NCBI GenBank assembly: GCA_003427395.1
Contig: BFEA01000160.1
Location: forward strand, 2,321,755-2,351,631
DNA from: Chara braunii
Lineage: Eukaryota; Streptophyta; Charophyceae; Charales; Characeae
Length of the DNA: 29,877 nucleotides
Direction: 5' to 3'
The position numbers were made by a program, and so were the translations under genes. Below are positions 1-9,432 of this stretch, in pieces. Under the pieces are notes generated by a model that worked only from the letters and a program-made list of their open reading frames with translations, had not been told where the DNA came from and ran no database searches. The stretch's first letter is position 1. Each line of letters starts with the position of its first letter.

Positions 1-239
1 TATCGCTCAGCCAGGAGCCGTCACAGCTCACCAACCCTTTCTTGGCAAACATCTACTAAACAGTGGGCATGTGAAATCGTAACAACACAGATTCCACTGC
101 ATCGAGTGGAAAAGGAACAGAGGGGTAGGGAGACAGGCTCAGACGAGGGTAAAAGGGGGGGGAATAGACAAACGAGCTTAAAAATTTCATGGCCCAGCAA
201 CAACCCTCTCCTCACCAGACAAACGGCTCAGCTTCACCA
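1..239. other. No recognisable feature
   Basis: This stretch lies upstream of the first LINE endonuclease motif. It may be part of the same decayed element, but I saw no conserved motif, RNA gene or repeat copy in it. Confidence 0.4.
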
Positions 240-1030
240 CAACAACGGAATGTTTTAAAAGTAGAAATCGTCCACACGTATTGTGTATCCAAGAAACTCG
301 TCTCACAGACTCGGATGACTCTGAACAGAAAGGGCCTCGCTCCACCACTCACCAAATGTGCAAAATGAGAGCAATCTTCAGCTAGAGCATGGAAAGATCC
401 ACCGCCATAATTTTTGGCTTTTGTGCATGTGGTGGGTGAGTGGTGGGGCGAGGTCCAAAATCATCCAGTACGAAATAATAAGGAGATTAAGCCTGATTAC
501 CACATGTGCCATGGGCAGAACGCATTGCTTTTCCCAATTCTGCATCAGCTGGGGTAGCAAGACTAATTTATAACAAATGCGGTGCAGCCCAGCCAGCGAA
601 AACCGAGCAGGTTGTTAAGGATCCAAATGAATCAAAGATGGATCAGACGAAATATTTCGTCAAGACAGGAGGACTTTGCTGTAATAAACATCTATTCACC
701 AAATACCGGGACACAAACAAGGGTCTTAAAAACTCTTAGTAATAGGATTGAACAGGAGGAACGTCCCACGCACGGACATTCCATCCAACCTTCTTCACCC
801 GAATAGAACACCCAGTCCTTCCCACTGCATCTGGACAGAAAATTGCACCAAATACCGCTACAATGACCATGCAACTATTCAGGTGAAGACGGCAGCCGGC
901 GATTGCAATGCAACACTCGATTGTGCGACGAACAGAAATGCCTATGTCCTGTTGAAGTCGTCGATTCTCACCTTTGATTGAACCATTATTAGCCGCAAAG
1001 AATCTGACGGATCCCTCTAAGATGTGGAAC
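240..1030 (+). pseudogene. APE-type endonuclease domain remnant of the LINE
   Basis: Endonuclease domains of L1-type elements nick target DNA to prime reverse transcription. Three conserved blocks occur in the correct order in different frames: the QET block near 285, the INIYSPNTGT block near 690 and a GDCN block (for GDFN) near 897. Frameshifts, stops and a 125-bp insertion separate them, so no functional protein can be made. A further piece near 1005-1060 (MWNPKRFTCIK in one frame) resembles the end of the domain. Confidence 0.72.
332..456. mobile_element. Palindromic MITE nested in the LINE endonuclease
   Basis: The element starts GGGCCTCGCTCCACCACTC and ends with the near-exact reverse complement (GAGTGGTGGGGCGAGGTCC), giving a foldback of about 30 bp per arm around a 60-bp centre. 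It separates the LCIQETRLTDSDD block from the next endonuclease block, so it inserted into an existing LINE. A related copy lies at 22748-22874 and a partial arm near 22609. No transposase is present, so this is a non-autonomous element. Superfamily is not assignable because the target duplication is unclear. Confidence 0.7.
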
Positions 1031-1735
1031 CCAAAGCGTTTCACATGCATAAAGTGAACTCTCGGGCCAGGCGCACTTCCTACGAGGAGCCGCGGTACGG
1101 GCCTTGATCTTCAAAACACCCTACTACAAAGGTTTTGCTCACAAACAAATAGGTCTCGTTCGCACTGTCGATCTAGACAACATACCAGGTACGGCGGGTA
1201 GCAGTTTTGCTCAAGTGAACAATCGATATATTGAATGTGGCAGGAACGAGAGACGTAGGTCCGCAAGCACAGGAAAGGCATAAAGAGCAACTCAGAGACA
1301 ATAGCAGCCTGATAGAATTCACTTAAACCGCAAGTACACGGCCCCAGCCTTGCAGAAAGTTTCTGGCGCCACAAGCAAACTCAGAGGGGCCGCGCGGCGT
1401 GGGGCGTCGTTGAAATAAAAAAAAAAACGGCGGCCTCCAAAGTGGTGCGGGTTTCGTGCTGACACCCATGGCCTGATGTGTGGTGTACTGGTGCTTTAAG
1501 GCTCTGAAGGCTCTGAGCAGCGACCTGAATAGAGGCTCTAGAGAATAGACGCTACCAAGAGAAAGGAGAGACAACCATCCTGGGAATCATTCGTAAAGAT
1601 GGCAGCGTTCAATCTGGTGACGAATCCAGGCTCTGAAATGCACGAATCCATCCTGGTAGCAACGACGAAGAAGCTCCCTCAATGGGCCACTTGGACATTG
1701 CTTTGCACCTTTCTTTTTTCGTCAATCAAATTGAA

Positions 1736-1807
1736 GGCTAAGCAACATAAAAGGTAATGTATTGGACTGCAAATCCACGAACGATGGTTCGGGTCCGTCC
1801 TTAGCCC
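1736..1807 (+). tRNA. tRNA-Cys(GCA)-like sequence, mitochondrial type
   Basis: The sequence folds as a cloverleaf. The acceptor stem is a perfect 7-bp pair (GGCTAAG with CTTAGCC). The D stem is ACAT/ATGT with GG in its loop. The anticodon stem has four pairs and one T-C mismatch, with loop CTGCAAA giving anticodon GCA. The variable loop is 4 nt. The T stem is GATGG/CCGTC with loop TTCGGGT. The discriminator base is C and position 8 is C rather than the usual T. From memory, the overall sequence resembles plant mitochondrial trnC more than a nuclear or plastid tRNA-Cys. It lies between endonuclease and reverse transcriptase remnants of a LINE, so it is probably a small mitochondrial insertion into nuclear DNA and likely non-functional. 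Confidence in the cloverleaf is high; the organellar origin is inferred. Confidence 0.68.
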
Positions 1808-1849
1808 CTACCTACTTACTCAGCACGGTGAATAGACAAGATCTACAGA

Positions 1850-2660
1850 TAAGGGCCAAATGGACTGGTCAAAAGCAACAAGACGATGGCCAAGTATTTT
1901 TTGAAATTTCTCCAAAGAATCGGGACAAACAACTGTCATAGTAGAATCTTAGAGCTAAGAGATACGGAAGGAGGGCTAAACACAAATCAGGAAGGGATAT
2001 AATGAGTGGCAGCGGTTTTTTTTCCCCTGAACTCTACCCACACCCAAAGCAGGAGAGGCAGACCAGGAGAACATAAAACCGGCAAGACAGGCATTCCTCA
2101 ACCACTAGACCTCGCAGTAACCACGGAAGGAGCAGCATACCTCGACAGCGACTTCACAAAGGCAGAGTTTTATCAAGCATTGATTTCTACGAGGCCGAAC
2201 AAGGTGTCAGGAAGAGATAGGCTAACGAGTGAATGCTAGCAAGAATGCTGGCAGATCTTAGGGAAGGACCTTTTCAGTTTCTCCCAGGAAGCCTAACAGG
2301 AAGGTACAATAACCCTCCAAAATTAAGAACACGAGTAGTCGCGCTACGTCACAAAAGAAGGGAGTGAGAGGATATAAGAAATAAAAGACCAATAACTTTT
2401 CTACAAGAAGCATATATAAGATCTTAGCCAAAGCTCTAGCTAAAAAATAGGATTAGGAACAAAACATATAAAATGATTTCATAATATTTTTCATATAGAC
2501 CGGACAGGTTTTGCACCGGGCAGAAATTATGGTTTTTAGCCTAAAGGAGGCCACGGAACCAATACGGGGTAAAAGGAGCAGCTATTCACTGTATGCAGTT
2601 TCTTTCTTCGACTTCAAAAAAGTGTTCCGCCAGGTTAAAAAAAACTGGGATTCCTACAGC
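1850..2660 (+). pseudogene. Reverse transcriptase domain remnant of the LINE
   Basis: Reverse transcriptase copies the LINE RNA at the target site. The fragment shows RPITFL, YKILAKALA, DRTGFAPGR and FFDFKKVF blocks in the canonical order and roughly canonical spacing. In-frame stops (after ALAKK, for example) and at least two frameshifts break it. The FDFKKVF segment keeps the first catalytic Asp of motif A. The second catalytic motif (YADD) was not found. Confidence 0.75.
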
Positions 2661-3110
2661 TAAGCGGGTACCGAACAAGACCCCAACCCAAGCTCAGAAG
2701 AAGGGTTCAGATGTGCTGCACTCAGAGGCAACCGGCCAGACATATGTCAATGAGCAGGGGAAACGAAACCACCCAAAGATAGCAGCAGCAGCAACAGTAC
2801 TGCACTTCATAATAAAGGTGGCTTGGAAATGCATAATAGTCGGACCTGCCATAACAGGGGTGTTTGAGTGTGACACACCCAGCTACCACTTATAAAGCAC
2901 TGCACATGAAACAGGTGATAAGGCTGCTCTTTAACGAGGACCTGTGATGGCACAAAACATGGCACTTCCTCCAAACCAGAAATCTACTCGTTTTTCCAAC
3001 GGCCAACAGGATAGAGGACTACCATTTGATTATGAACAGTCAGTGGACACCAAGGGCAGAACAAAGCAGGAGGACGAGAGGAGTCACAAAGAGGAACAGC
3101 AACCCTCCTA

Positions 3111-3980
3111 GCAAGCATTGGCCAACACTCGTACTTTCTTAGAGAGAGAAGCATTTCCAGAAAGCGGCAAAAGAAAGTATTACGGCAGCCACTCCGCAGA
3201 AATACCTTTCTCAGTGTTGGGAAAAACGGGAATATACGTCACACCGCATTTTATGGGGCTGTGGACAAGGCTTGGCCAAAGAATTTCGGCCCTACGAGCA
3301 GACTGCAACACGAGGCAAAATGTCAGGGGGACAGTTGTGAATGAGTTGTGCTCACACCAAAACTCCCACGGAAGTAGCTAACAGCTATCTTGAACTATGA
3401 AGGCGCAAGAGTAAGTGATTGCGACTTCATGCCACCGTGCCACCATTTAAGAAAAGTTCCAAGCCCACAGCCTGTTCAAGTAATCAGTCTCATTGAAACT
3501 TCAAGTTGGTCGGCAGTGATTTCACCAAATAGGTAAGCAGATAATAGCTAAATCTACATGAGGCGTATGATGCATTGCTAAAAGAATGCCTGTAATTATC
3601 TGGATTACCAAACAAACACCAGCAAGAAATCCCAAACCCCACCAATAGCTGAGATTGCTAGGATTCACCAGCCCTCTTCCAGTGTGAACACTAGTAGTAC
3701 CCTAGCATGCCCTGTTCCGAAGCTACTTGCAGCTGCACCCATGGGTTTTCCAGGAGGTTCTGTGCAACACAACACCGGTGCATCGAAAATCTGACAGGCC
3801 TCTCGCACACTGCCACAGTTCAGGTAGGACCTCCTTGCATAACGGGAAGGGTCGCAGTGGTGTGCTGGCAATTCAATGACAGAGGCCGGTGGCAATCTGT
3901 TCTTTCACCTTCTTTTTTCTATCAACGGTCGCACAAGCACAAAAGGGATATGTTAAAATCTGCGGAGCTAAACTTGCTGC
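3111..3980. other. No recognisable gene; possible LINE 3' remnant
   Basis: Short frames only, none with a recognisable family signature. The first few hundred bases may be the 3' end of the LINE. No RNA gene or tandem repeat was seen. Confidence 0.4.
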
Positions 3981-4080
3981 ACCTCTGGCCATGGCCAAAG
4001 AAGCCATCATAACCTGGTCTCATCTATGGGGTTACCTGAAGGCTAGAGTAAAATGGGAATGCCACGGCAGGCTGCTATCA
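3981..4080 (+). repeat. Dispersed repeat, copy 1
   Basis: About 100 bp shared with 5314-5416. Both copies contain ACCTCTG, then CAAAGAAG and ATCATAACC, then TCTATGGGG, then GGCTAGAG and finally AAGGCTGCT or CAGGCTGCT, with many substitutions. The two lie 1.33 kb apart in the same orientation. They could be old dispersed copies or remnants of terminal repeats; nothing between them supports an LTR element. Confidence 0.55.
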
Positions 4081-4608
4081 TGCTGGACTGTTGCATACTA
4101 GTGAATACCTCACCAAGTATGGGCAGAACCAAAGATCAACCAATGTAGGATGAGCATGTATACAGCGGAAGTCTGAGAAATGGACTGACTCGCATAGACT
4201 GAACTCACCCAAACATTACTCGACACACAAGCAATCGTGAGATGGTGGGGGTCTGAAGCCATACATAGACGATGCTTCAGGCCCCATACAATCATACACA
4301 GATGAATGGTGGGAGGAGAGACAATGGAGGTGGGAGATATGGACAGCGCCAGATGTCACCAAGATAGAATCCAGAAGGTCACCGATATGGTAGCCCAAAA
4401 TGTCACCGAACAAAATCAGAATGTCATGTACACACGTCACCAATGTCGGAGGTACAGAATCCTAATGTAACCGATGTCCGATCTGTGATGCCGCCAGGTA
4501 TCAATCCCAACTATCTCCAATGTCTTGAATCCGGTAAGTATCACAGCCTCCTACCACCGAAGTCCAATCACTGATCTCTGTCCAACTCGTATCAATAGTC
4601 TTCAGTCT
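4081..4608. other. No recognisable gene
   Basis: The segment 4340-4500 contains several loosely repeated ATGTCACC or ATGTAACC motifs, suggesting a very degenerate short tandem repeat. Nothing else was recognised. Confidence 0.35.
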
Positions 4609-4672
4609 GAAGAAGAAGAAGAAGAAGAAGAAGAAGAAGAAGAAGAAGAAGAAATCTGAAGAAGAAGAAGAA
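4609..4672 (+). repeat. (GAA)n microsatellite
   Basis: An almost pure GAA array broken once by ATCT near 4652. Translations through it in either direction are homopolymeric and were not called as genes. Confidence 0.95.
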
Positions 4673-5313
4673 GAGAGGGGCAGAGCATTGGTGGAGAAGG
4701 CGAGTAGCTCTAGGCCCTACCTGATGGTACAAGGTGGCGCCTTGGCTGCTGCAGGAGACGGCTGTGCTGCTGGGAGCTATGGTGCTCGTGGCTGCTGTCA
4801 GGTAAGTCTCCCTCCTCACTCTCTCCTCTCCCTACAGCCAGCGCTACACCTAGCGCTGCTGTCTAGCGCTGCGCTGAACCGAAATAGCGCAGCGGGCGTT
4901 CCTCAATGCTGCTGTCCTCCGAAGTCCCCGAAATGGCCGTTGGCTGGGCCTAAGTACCAGCCGGCGGCCAGTTCGGCCTCTGCCTCCCAAGGTGGCCTCC
5001 GATCTGAACCGTCGGATCTATCGTCCGATCCGTGGTTCAGGTCGGACCGCTTTTCGGTAAGCAGGCTGCCTAAACGGCGGCCTGGTCCAAACGAAAACGT
5101 TTGGCCATTTCCCGCCCAGGGCCTGCAGCTGCAGGGCCTGGTCTAGAACCGGTTGCGTAAGGCCAAAGGGGCGGCCTAAAAAGGTCCGGCCTAAAAAGGT
5201 CCGGCCTTTGGGCCGGCCAGGCCTGGATTATCGCGTACAGGCCCTCGGAACCCCTCAGCCTAGTCGTCGGGCCTGAAAGGGCCCGTGTGGAATGCAGTAT
5301 GTAACATGGACTG
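4673..5313. other. GC-rich segment without a recognisable gene
   Basis: GC-rich compared with its flanks. It has several AGCGCT or AGCGCTG motifs at 4845-4895 and a short tandem repeat of CCTAAAAAGGTCCGG at about 5174-5206. A 152-residue open frame at 4688-5146 has no recognisable domain and starts beside the GAA array, so I do not call it a gene. Confidence 0.4.
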
Positions 5314-5416
5314 ACCTCTGCCCCGTGGTCAAAGAAGCATCATAACCTTCTCTTGTCTATGGGGCCACGTGGAGGCTAGAGGGGCAAAATGTGCGTGCCA
5401 GGGAAGGCTGCTGCAA
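5314..5416 (+). repeat. Dispersed repeat, copy 2
   Basis: Diverged counterpart of 3981-4080, recognised by the ordered matching blocks described there. Confidence 0.55.
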
Positions 5417-6673
5417 GCCTTCCCGCCGAACCTGGTCGAAATGCTGCCACAGTGTTCCCTCATTCTCTTAAGCTGCAATAAAACTGTTTGCAGCTGTTCA
5501 CTGGGACACGGTACTGACAGCTGGCCATGGTCATACATAGAGAAGACTCTCGCTCCCACTTTCTCTTGGTGGACCTAGAGGGCAGGGCTGAGCGGCTTCT
5601 TGGAAACCGCATAAATAGCAAGAGGAGGACGCTGCGTGGGAAAGATGGCATGTTGCACAAACATGAGTGTGGAGGGAAAGTTCGACGAAGTTACTGCCAC
5701 TTGATAGACCACCATCTTGCTGGAGGACGCTGAGTGGGAAGTTGTCAGTGGTCTATCCTTTAGTATGCAACATAAACTACTCCACAAGGTTGTGGCAATA
5801 ACTGTGGGAGGTGGAGTAACCCCACCCATAAGGGGGTGTGAGATGGTGAGCTGAGGTATCGAGTTCGTGTTCAAATAATCTCTCCTTTTGGGGGTGTAAG
5901 ATAATGATTGAGACTCTTCTGTGCAATCACAGAAGAGAACTTTCTGAGTCATGGATAGTGTAACCTCAGCACAGGCCTGAAGTGGTAGTCAAATGCACAC
6001 TTCCATCTCACACATCGTTGAAGGCACCCACACCTTACAACCTTTTTTTTCCGCAGATCATCTGTTTGCTGCAACAGCAGTGTAGAGACGTATACTTGGA
6101 CACCTGGAGAGCACCACTCCACCGCCTTGCATTCCACATCCACCATCCCACCATCAGACTACTAACACAGTGTAACAGTGTTATGTAAAACTGCAGTATC
6201 ATCCATGGATTGGCAGGAGGATGTGCCTCATTTGAATCCATCTTCTTGATCTATGTGTCCACCGGTCACTCTTAAACCCACTCTGGCCCTGAACATACTC
6301 GTCAAACATCCCTTCTTTCCCGACTCTGCCTTGCAGAACCTCCTGCATCAGCAGTTTGCATTCGCATGGAAGGCCAAGGGCAGCTTGATTTCTGTTTTGG
6401 AACGAGCTCTTGGGATTGCAATCTGCGATTGTGGCAGTAGACGCATCCAGTTGAAGTTTTGTTATTTCTTGAGCCCTGTCATCACACAGTAGTGTTCCGG
6501 GAGCAAAGAATGTGGACAAGGTGTACAGCGCACACACTTCTAGTCATTGATCGTCTCCTAATCTCCTGTCCTTCCATTACGTTCCTTCGCCCTGACCAAA
6601 CAAGGAAAATAGACAAGCTTTGACAGGGATCAGACTGCCAAGGCGCAACTCACTAACCAATGGTGTGTACATC
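5417..6673. other. No recognisable gene
   Basis: Open frames up to 125 codons occur on the minus strand (5575-5952, 6199-6537). None shows a recognisable motif, splice context or similarity to the missing part of UXS. No tRNA or snRNA was seen. Confidence 0.4.
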
Positions 6674-7119
6674 TGCGCCACACATGGATCCATGCCAAGC
6701 ACACACGGTGTACGCAAATCAAATGGAGTGATCTAGCCAGGCAACGCATCAACAGGTGTACGAACACCTGTATCGGTGGAGATATAGACAACAAATGCAT
6801 AGACAAGGGTGCACCAATTAGGAGATATAGACAGACTCTGCATAGACAGGTATAGTATACATCAATAGGGAGATGAGGACAGCATATACCTTTGTGTGCG
6901 CCACACATGGGTCCATGCCAAGCACACACGGTGTACGCAAATCAAATGGTGTGATCTAGCCAGGCAACACATCAACAGGTGTACGAACACCTGTGTCGGT
7001 GGAGATATAGACAACAAATGCATAGACAAGGGTGCACCAATTTGGAGATATAGACAGACTCTGCATAGACAGGTATACTATACATCAATAGGGAGATGTA
7101 GACAGCATATACCTTTGTG
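6674..7119 (+). repeat. Recent tandem duplication, two units of about 223 bp
   Basis: The unit beginning TGCGCCACACATGG at 6674 recurs at 6897. The two copies differ at only a handful of positions, such as GGATCC versus GGGTCC, ACGCATC versus ACACATC and TATCGG versus TGTCGG. A short internal inverted motif, AGGTGTACGAACACCT, is present in both. No coding potential was recognised. Confidence 0.92.
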
Positions 7120-7290
7120 TTTCATTCTTACTCGCTAACCTGCTAATGCATTCACACTCCACTTGGCATGAAGAAGCAGATGTGCCCGTCTTTTCTTCAG
7201 TCCGTCGATCCATCGAATATAGGGAGCTCTCACATGTAGCTATAGTTAATTAAAATGTTCTGAACGCATCCTCTGAAATCTTCTTTGAGC

Positions 7291-7362
7291 AAAGATCTGT
7301 GATTACGAGAGGGGAAAGATCTGTGATTACGAGAGGGGAAAGATCTGTGATAACGAGAGGGG
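7291..7362 (+). repeat. 24-bp minisatellite, three units
   Basis: The unit AAAGATCTGTGATTACGAG plus AGGGG is repeated three times without spacer; the third has one change (GATAACG). A single copy of the same unit, preceded by the same GAGC, lies at 9351-9374 inside the UXS intron. Confidence 0.95.
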
Positions 7363-7941
7363 AAAGGACAAATGACCAGGATAAGTCCTCAAGGCTGGAT
7401 CACCACTGCAAAGGTGAAGGACGCTGACGACAACAGGAAGCGGCATAAGTTACGAGGCACACAGCAGGGAGCATGGGTGCATTGCGTGGATTACTACACC
7501 CACACAGCAGGAAACAAGGGAGGGCAACGGGAGATAAGGAAAGTTTACCCACCGATTCCGGACACCCTTCCTACCTAGGTCGTGCAGTATACTAGAGGCG
7601 TGGGGGTTGGTCCCTTAGCAGTCATTGGAAGCCTCGAGTCATTTCTCAAACCATCAAGCGTGAAAATGATGTTACAAAGAATAGAAAGCGCATCCATTAG
7701 CAATTCAGTCAAGCAAGGGATCACAGTGCCCAAGGAAGGCCAGTGCATGATATCGGAAGCTGGCTGCCGGAAAAAGGGAAAAAAACGTTTCCAAAAAAAA
7801 AAAAAAAAAAAAAAAAAGGCACACCGTAACCATCACATCAGGATTTGGACTCGGTGACGTCAAAGAACGTCCACAATTCAGACAGCAGAAGCAAATAGAC
7901 AGAAATTTTTCATAAATTGGGTGGAGCACATTACTCTACTT
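7363..7941. other. Probable start of UXS intron 2; no downstream exon seen
   Basis: This follows the UXS exon 2 donor on the minus strand. I looked for the next conserved UXS block (YDEGKR) here and through to position 1 and did not find it. A poly-A run sits at 7793-7817. Confidence 0.45.
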
Positions 7942-7943
7942 AC

Positions 7944-8091
7944 CAATTGGGTTCACGTTGCCCCAGTACTCCTCCTTTTGGGGGTGCTGAAGGGGGTCAC
8001 CATAAACTTCGCTTGTGCTTGTCAGCAAGAACCGAGCCTTCACTCTCTTAGCCAGCCCCAGCATATTCAACGTGCCGACCACATTGGTCTT
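7944..8091 (-). CDS. UXS: UDP-glucuronic acid decarboxylase (UDP-xylose synthase), exon 2
   Basis: This 148-nt exon encodes residues 209-257 plus the first base of the next codon. It contains [15 protein letters not shown], the [15 protein letters not shown] block (the Ser/Thr-Glu active-site region of the family) and YWGNVNPIG. Translation joins in frame with exon 1 as KTI followed by KTN. It ends at ATTG followed by a canonical GTAAGT donor (GT at 7943-7942), a phase-1 U2-type junction. The start is fixed by the family alignment: the codon AAG (Lys) follows a CTCAC intron end. The catalytic YxxxK motif lies in the next exon of the family and is not present here. Confidence 0.95.
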
Positions 8092-9432
8092 GTGAGGGAT
8101 CCAAAACAAAAACCAAGTCAAGGACAACACTGTCCGTCCTTCCAGGACGGCTGAGATTCACAAAATCGCATCAAGCAGGGAAACAAGAGTGGGAAAGTTG
8201 CAGCCTGCTCTATCAGCCCCAACTCAGCATTCAAGCTTCCCGATCATGAAGGGACAAGGAGCAACAGACAAGCCCAGGGCTAAGCACCTGTGGCAAGGAA
8301 ACTCCCCGGCCAGGAACACAATCAAGAGCGGTGTGAAGTAAACATCAGGGAAAAATTGGGTAGCCAATCCTTTCAAAGGGACGCAATCGATGGAGCCACC
8401 ACATCAATCCCAGGGGATACTACAATTCTGACAGCCCACCAAGAGGGATGGCTCTGGCTGATTCTCGGCATATGCTTTAAAGGGGAAGGCAACACTAGTC
8501 AGGGGAGGAGTTTGGCGCAGCCGCATGAATCAAGGATTTTTTTTTTTGGGGGGGGGAGGGGGGTAGCATTCCTAGGTGATAATGGGCTTCAGACAACCCA
8601 CTGACTGAGGTGGACTGAGAGGCATTGCACTGGCTGACACCCAGCATGCTTTAGGGGGGTACGACAGCTTGGGGCGGGGATTAAATTGACTGCATGGGCT
8701 TGATTGACATCTAATCCTTCCCTGTTGAAAGCAATTAATGCTGTCAGGGTAGGGTTCCCTGGACCAAAACGTGGGGAAGTGATGGCAGAGTGTGTTGTGG
8801 TCATCATCTTTGGGACACTGGACCCGGTTTCCAGCAGGTGCAGCTCCCGACCAATAGAGAGGAGCTTTCTTTTATTTAAAAAAAAAAAAAGTGGGAAGTG
8901 GGTGTGCAGCAGACAAAAAAAAATTCAAGCCTGCTTCAATTCCTGCACCTTTTCTTCCATCTCTTCCCTCCCTCCCCCCTCCCTCCCCCCCCCCAACACA
9001 CACACAAAACATATTTTGTACCTTTTATGTCTGAAATCTGAATGAGTTACCTCCACCACCAAGTCCGGTAATCCCAATCAATGACAGGTGCACAGACATT
9101 CACATTGCTTCTTTTCCACAAAGATTTTTTCACGACTTCCTATGGACAATCAAGACGAGACATTTGGAAGGACGATGGAAAAAGAGGACACATGGTTCGT
9201 GGCCGTGTGAATGGTGACATCAGAGCTGGCATCATGTAGAACATGTGCAGCCATCCCTCTCCCATGTAGTCTTGTAAATTCTCACCGCAGCGTCGATGGT
9301 AACTAGATACAGTAAATCCCTGTGGAAAGCGTGAAAAGCCACCAAAGAGCAAAGATCTGTGATTACGAGCGGGGAAAGGAGTCGCAGAAATAGTCTATGC
9401 CAGCACAAAGTGATGGAAAAAAAGAAGGATAT
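8092..9432 (-). other. UXS intron 1, predicted U12-type AT-AC intron
   Basis: The intron is 1341 bp and phase 0. On the minus strand it begins ATATCCTT, directly after codon ATC (Ile208), an exact match to the minor-spliceosome AT-AC donor consensus. It ends CTCAC, directly before AAG (Lys209). The branch-site-like sequence GTCCTTGAC lies at 8125-8117 with its adenosine about 26 nt from the intron end, close to the TTCCTTRAC consensus. No GT-AG alternative gives the conserved KTIKTN protein sequence. The intron contains a stray copy of the 24-bp minisatellite unit at 9351-9374 and poly-T and GC-rich tracts, but no recognisable gene. Confidence 0.88.

Larger units (their letters stand above)
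240..3110 (+). mobile_element. Decayed L1-type LINE, ORF2 remnant (endonuclease then reverse transcriptase)
   Basis: This is a dead non-LTR retrotransposon whose coding order, endonuclease then reverse transcriptase, is still legible across frameshifts and stops. Around 270-315 one frame reads LCIQETRLTDSDD, the start motif of an APE-type endonuclease with its catalytic Glu in QET. Around 660-735 another frame reads FAVINIYSPNTGTQTRV. Around 890-945 AAGDCNATLDCATNRNAY corresponds to the GGDFNATLD motif. After a linker, 1860-2000 reads as a pre-RT region (ELRDTEGGLNTNQ), 2165-2215 gives EFYQALISTRPNKVSGRD, 2385-2450 gives RPITFL and, after a frameshift, SIYKILAKALAKK. At 2495-2530 DRTGFAPGR appears, and at 2600-2650 FFDFKKVFRQV is a damaged catalytic motif A. 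I found no YADD box. The 3' limit is approximate. Nested insertions interrupt it at 332-456 and near 1736-1807. Domain order and motifs are seen directly; the L1-like assignment rests on family knowledge. Confidence 0.78.

Noticed and set aside
4688-5146. 152-codon plus-strand frame
   Set aside because: GC-rich with no recognisable motif and starting beside a GAA array; an internal GTAAG-like site is not enough to call a gene.
7281-7370. CRISPR-like array
   Set aside because: The 24-bp units are directly joined without spacers and the genome is eukaryotic; it is a minisatellite.
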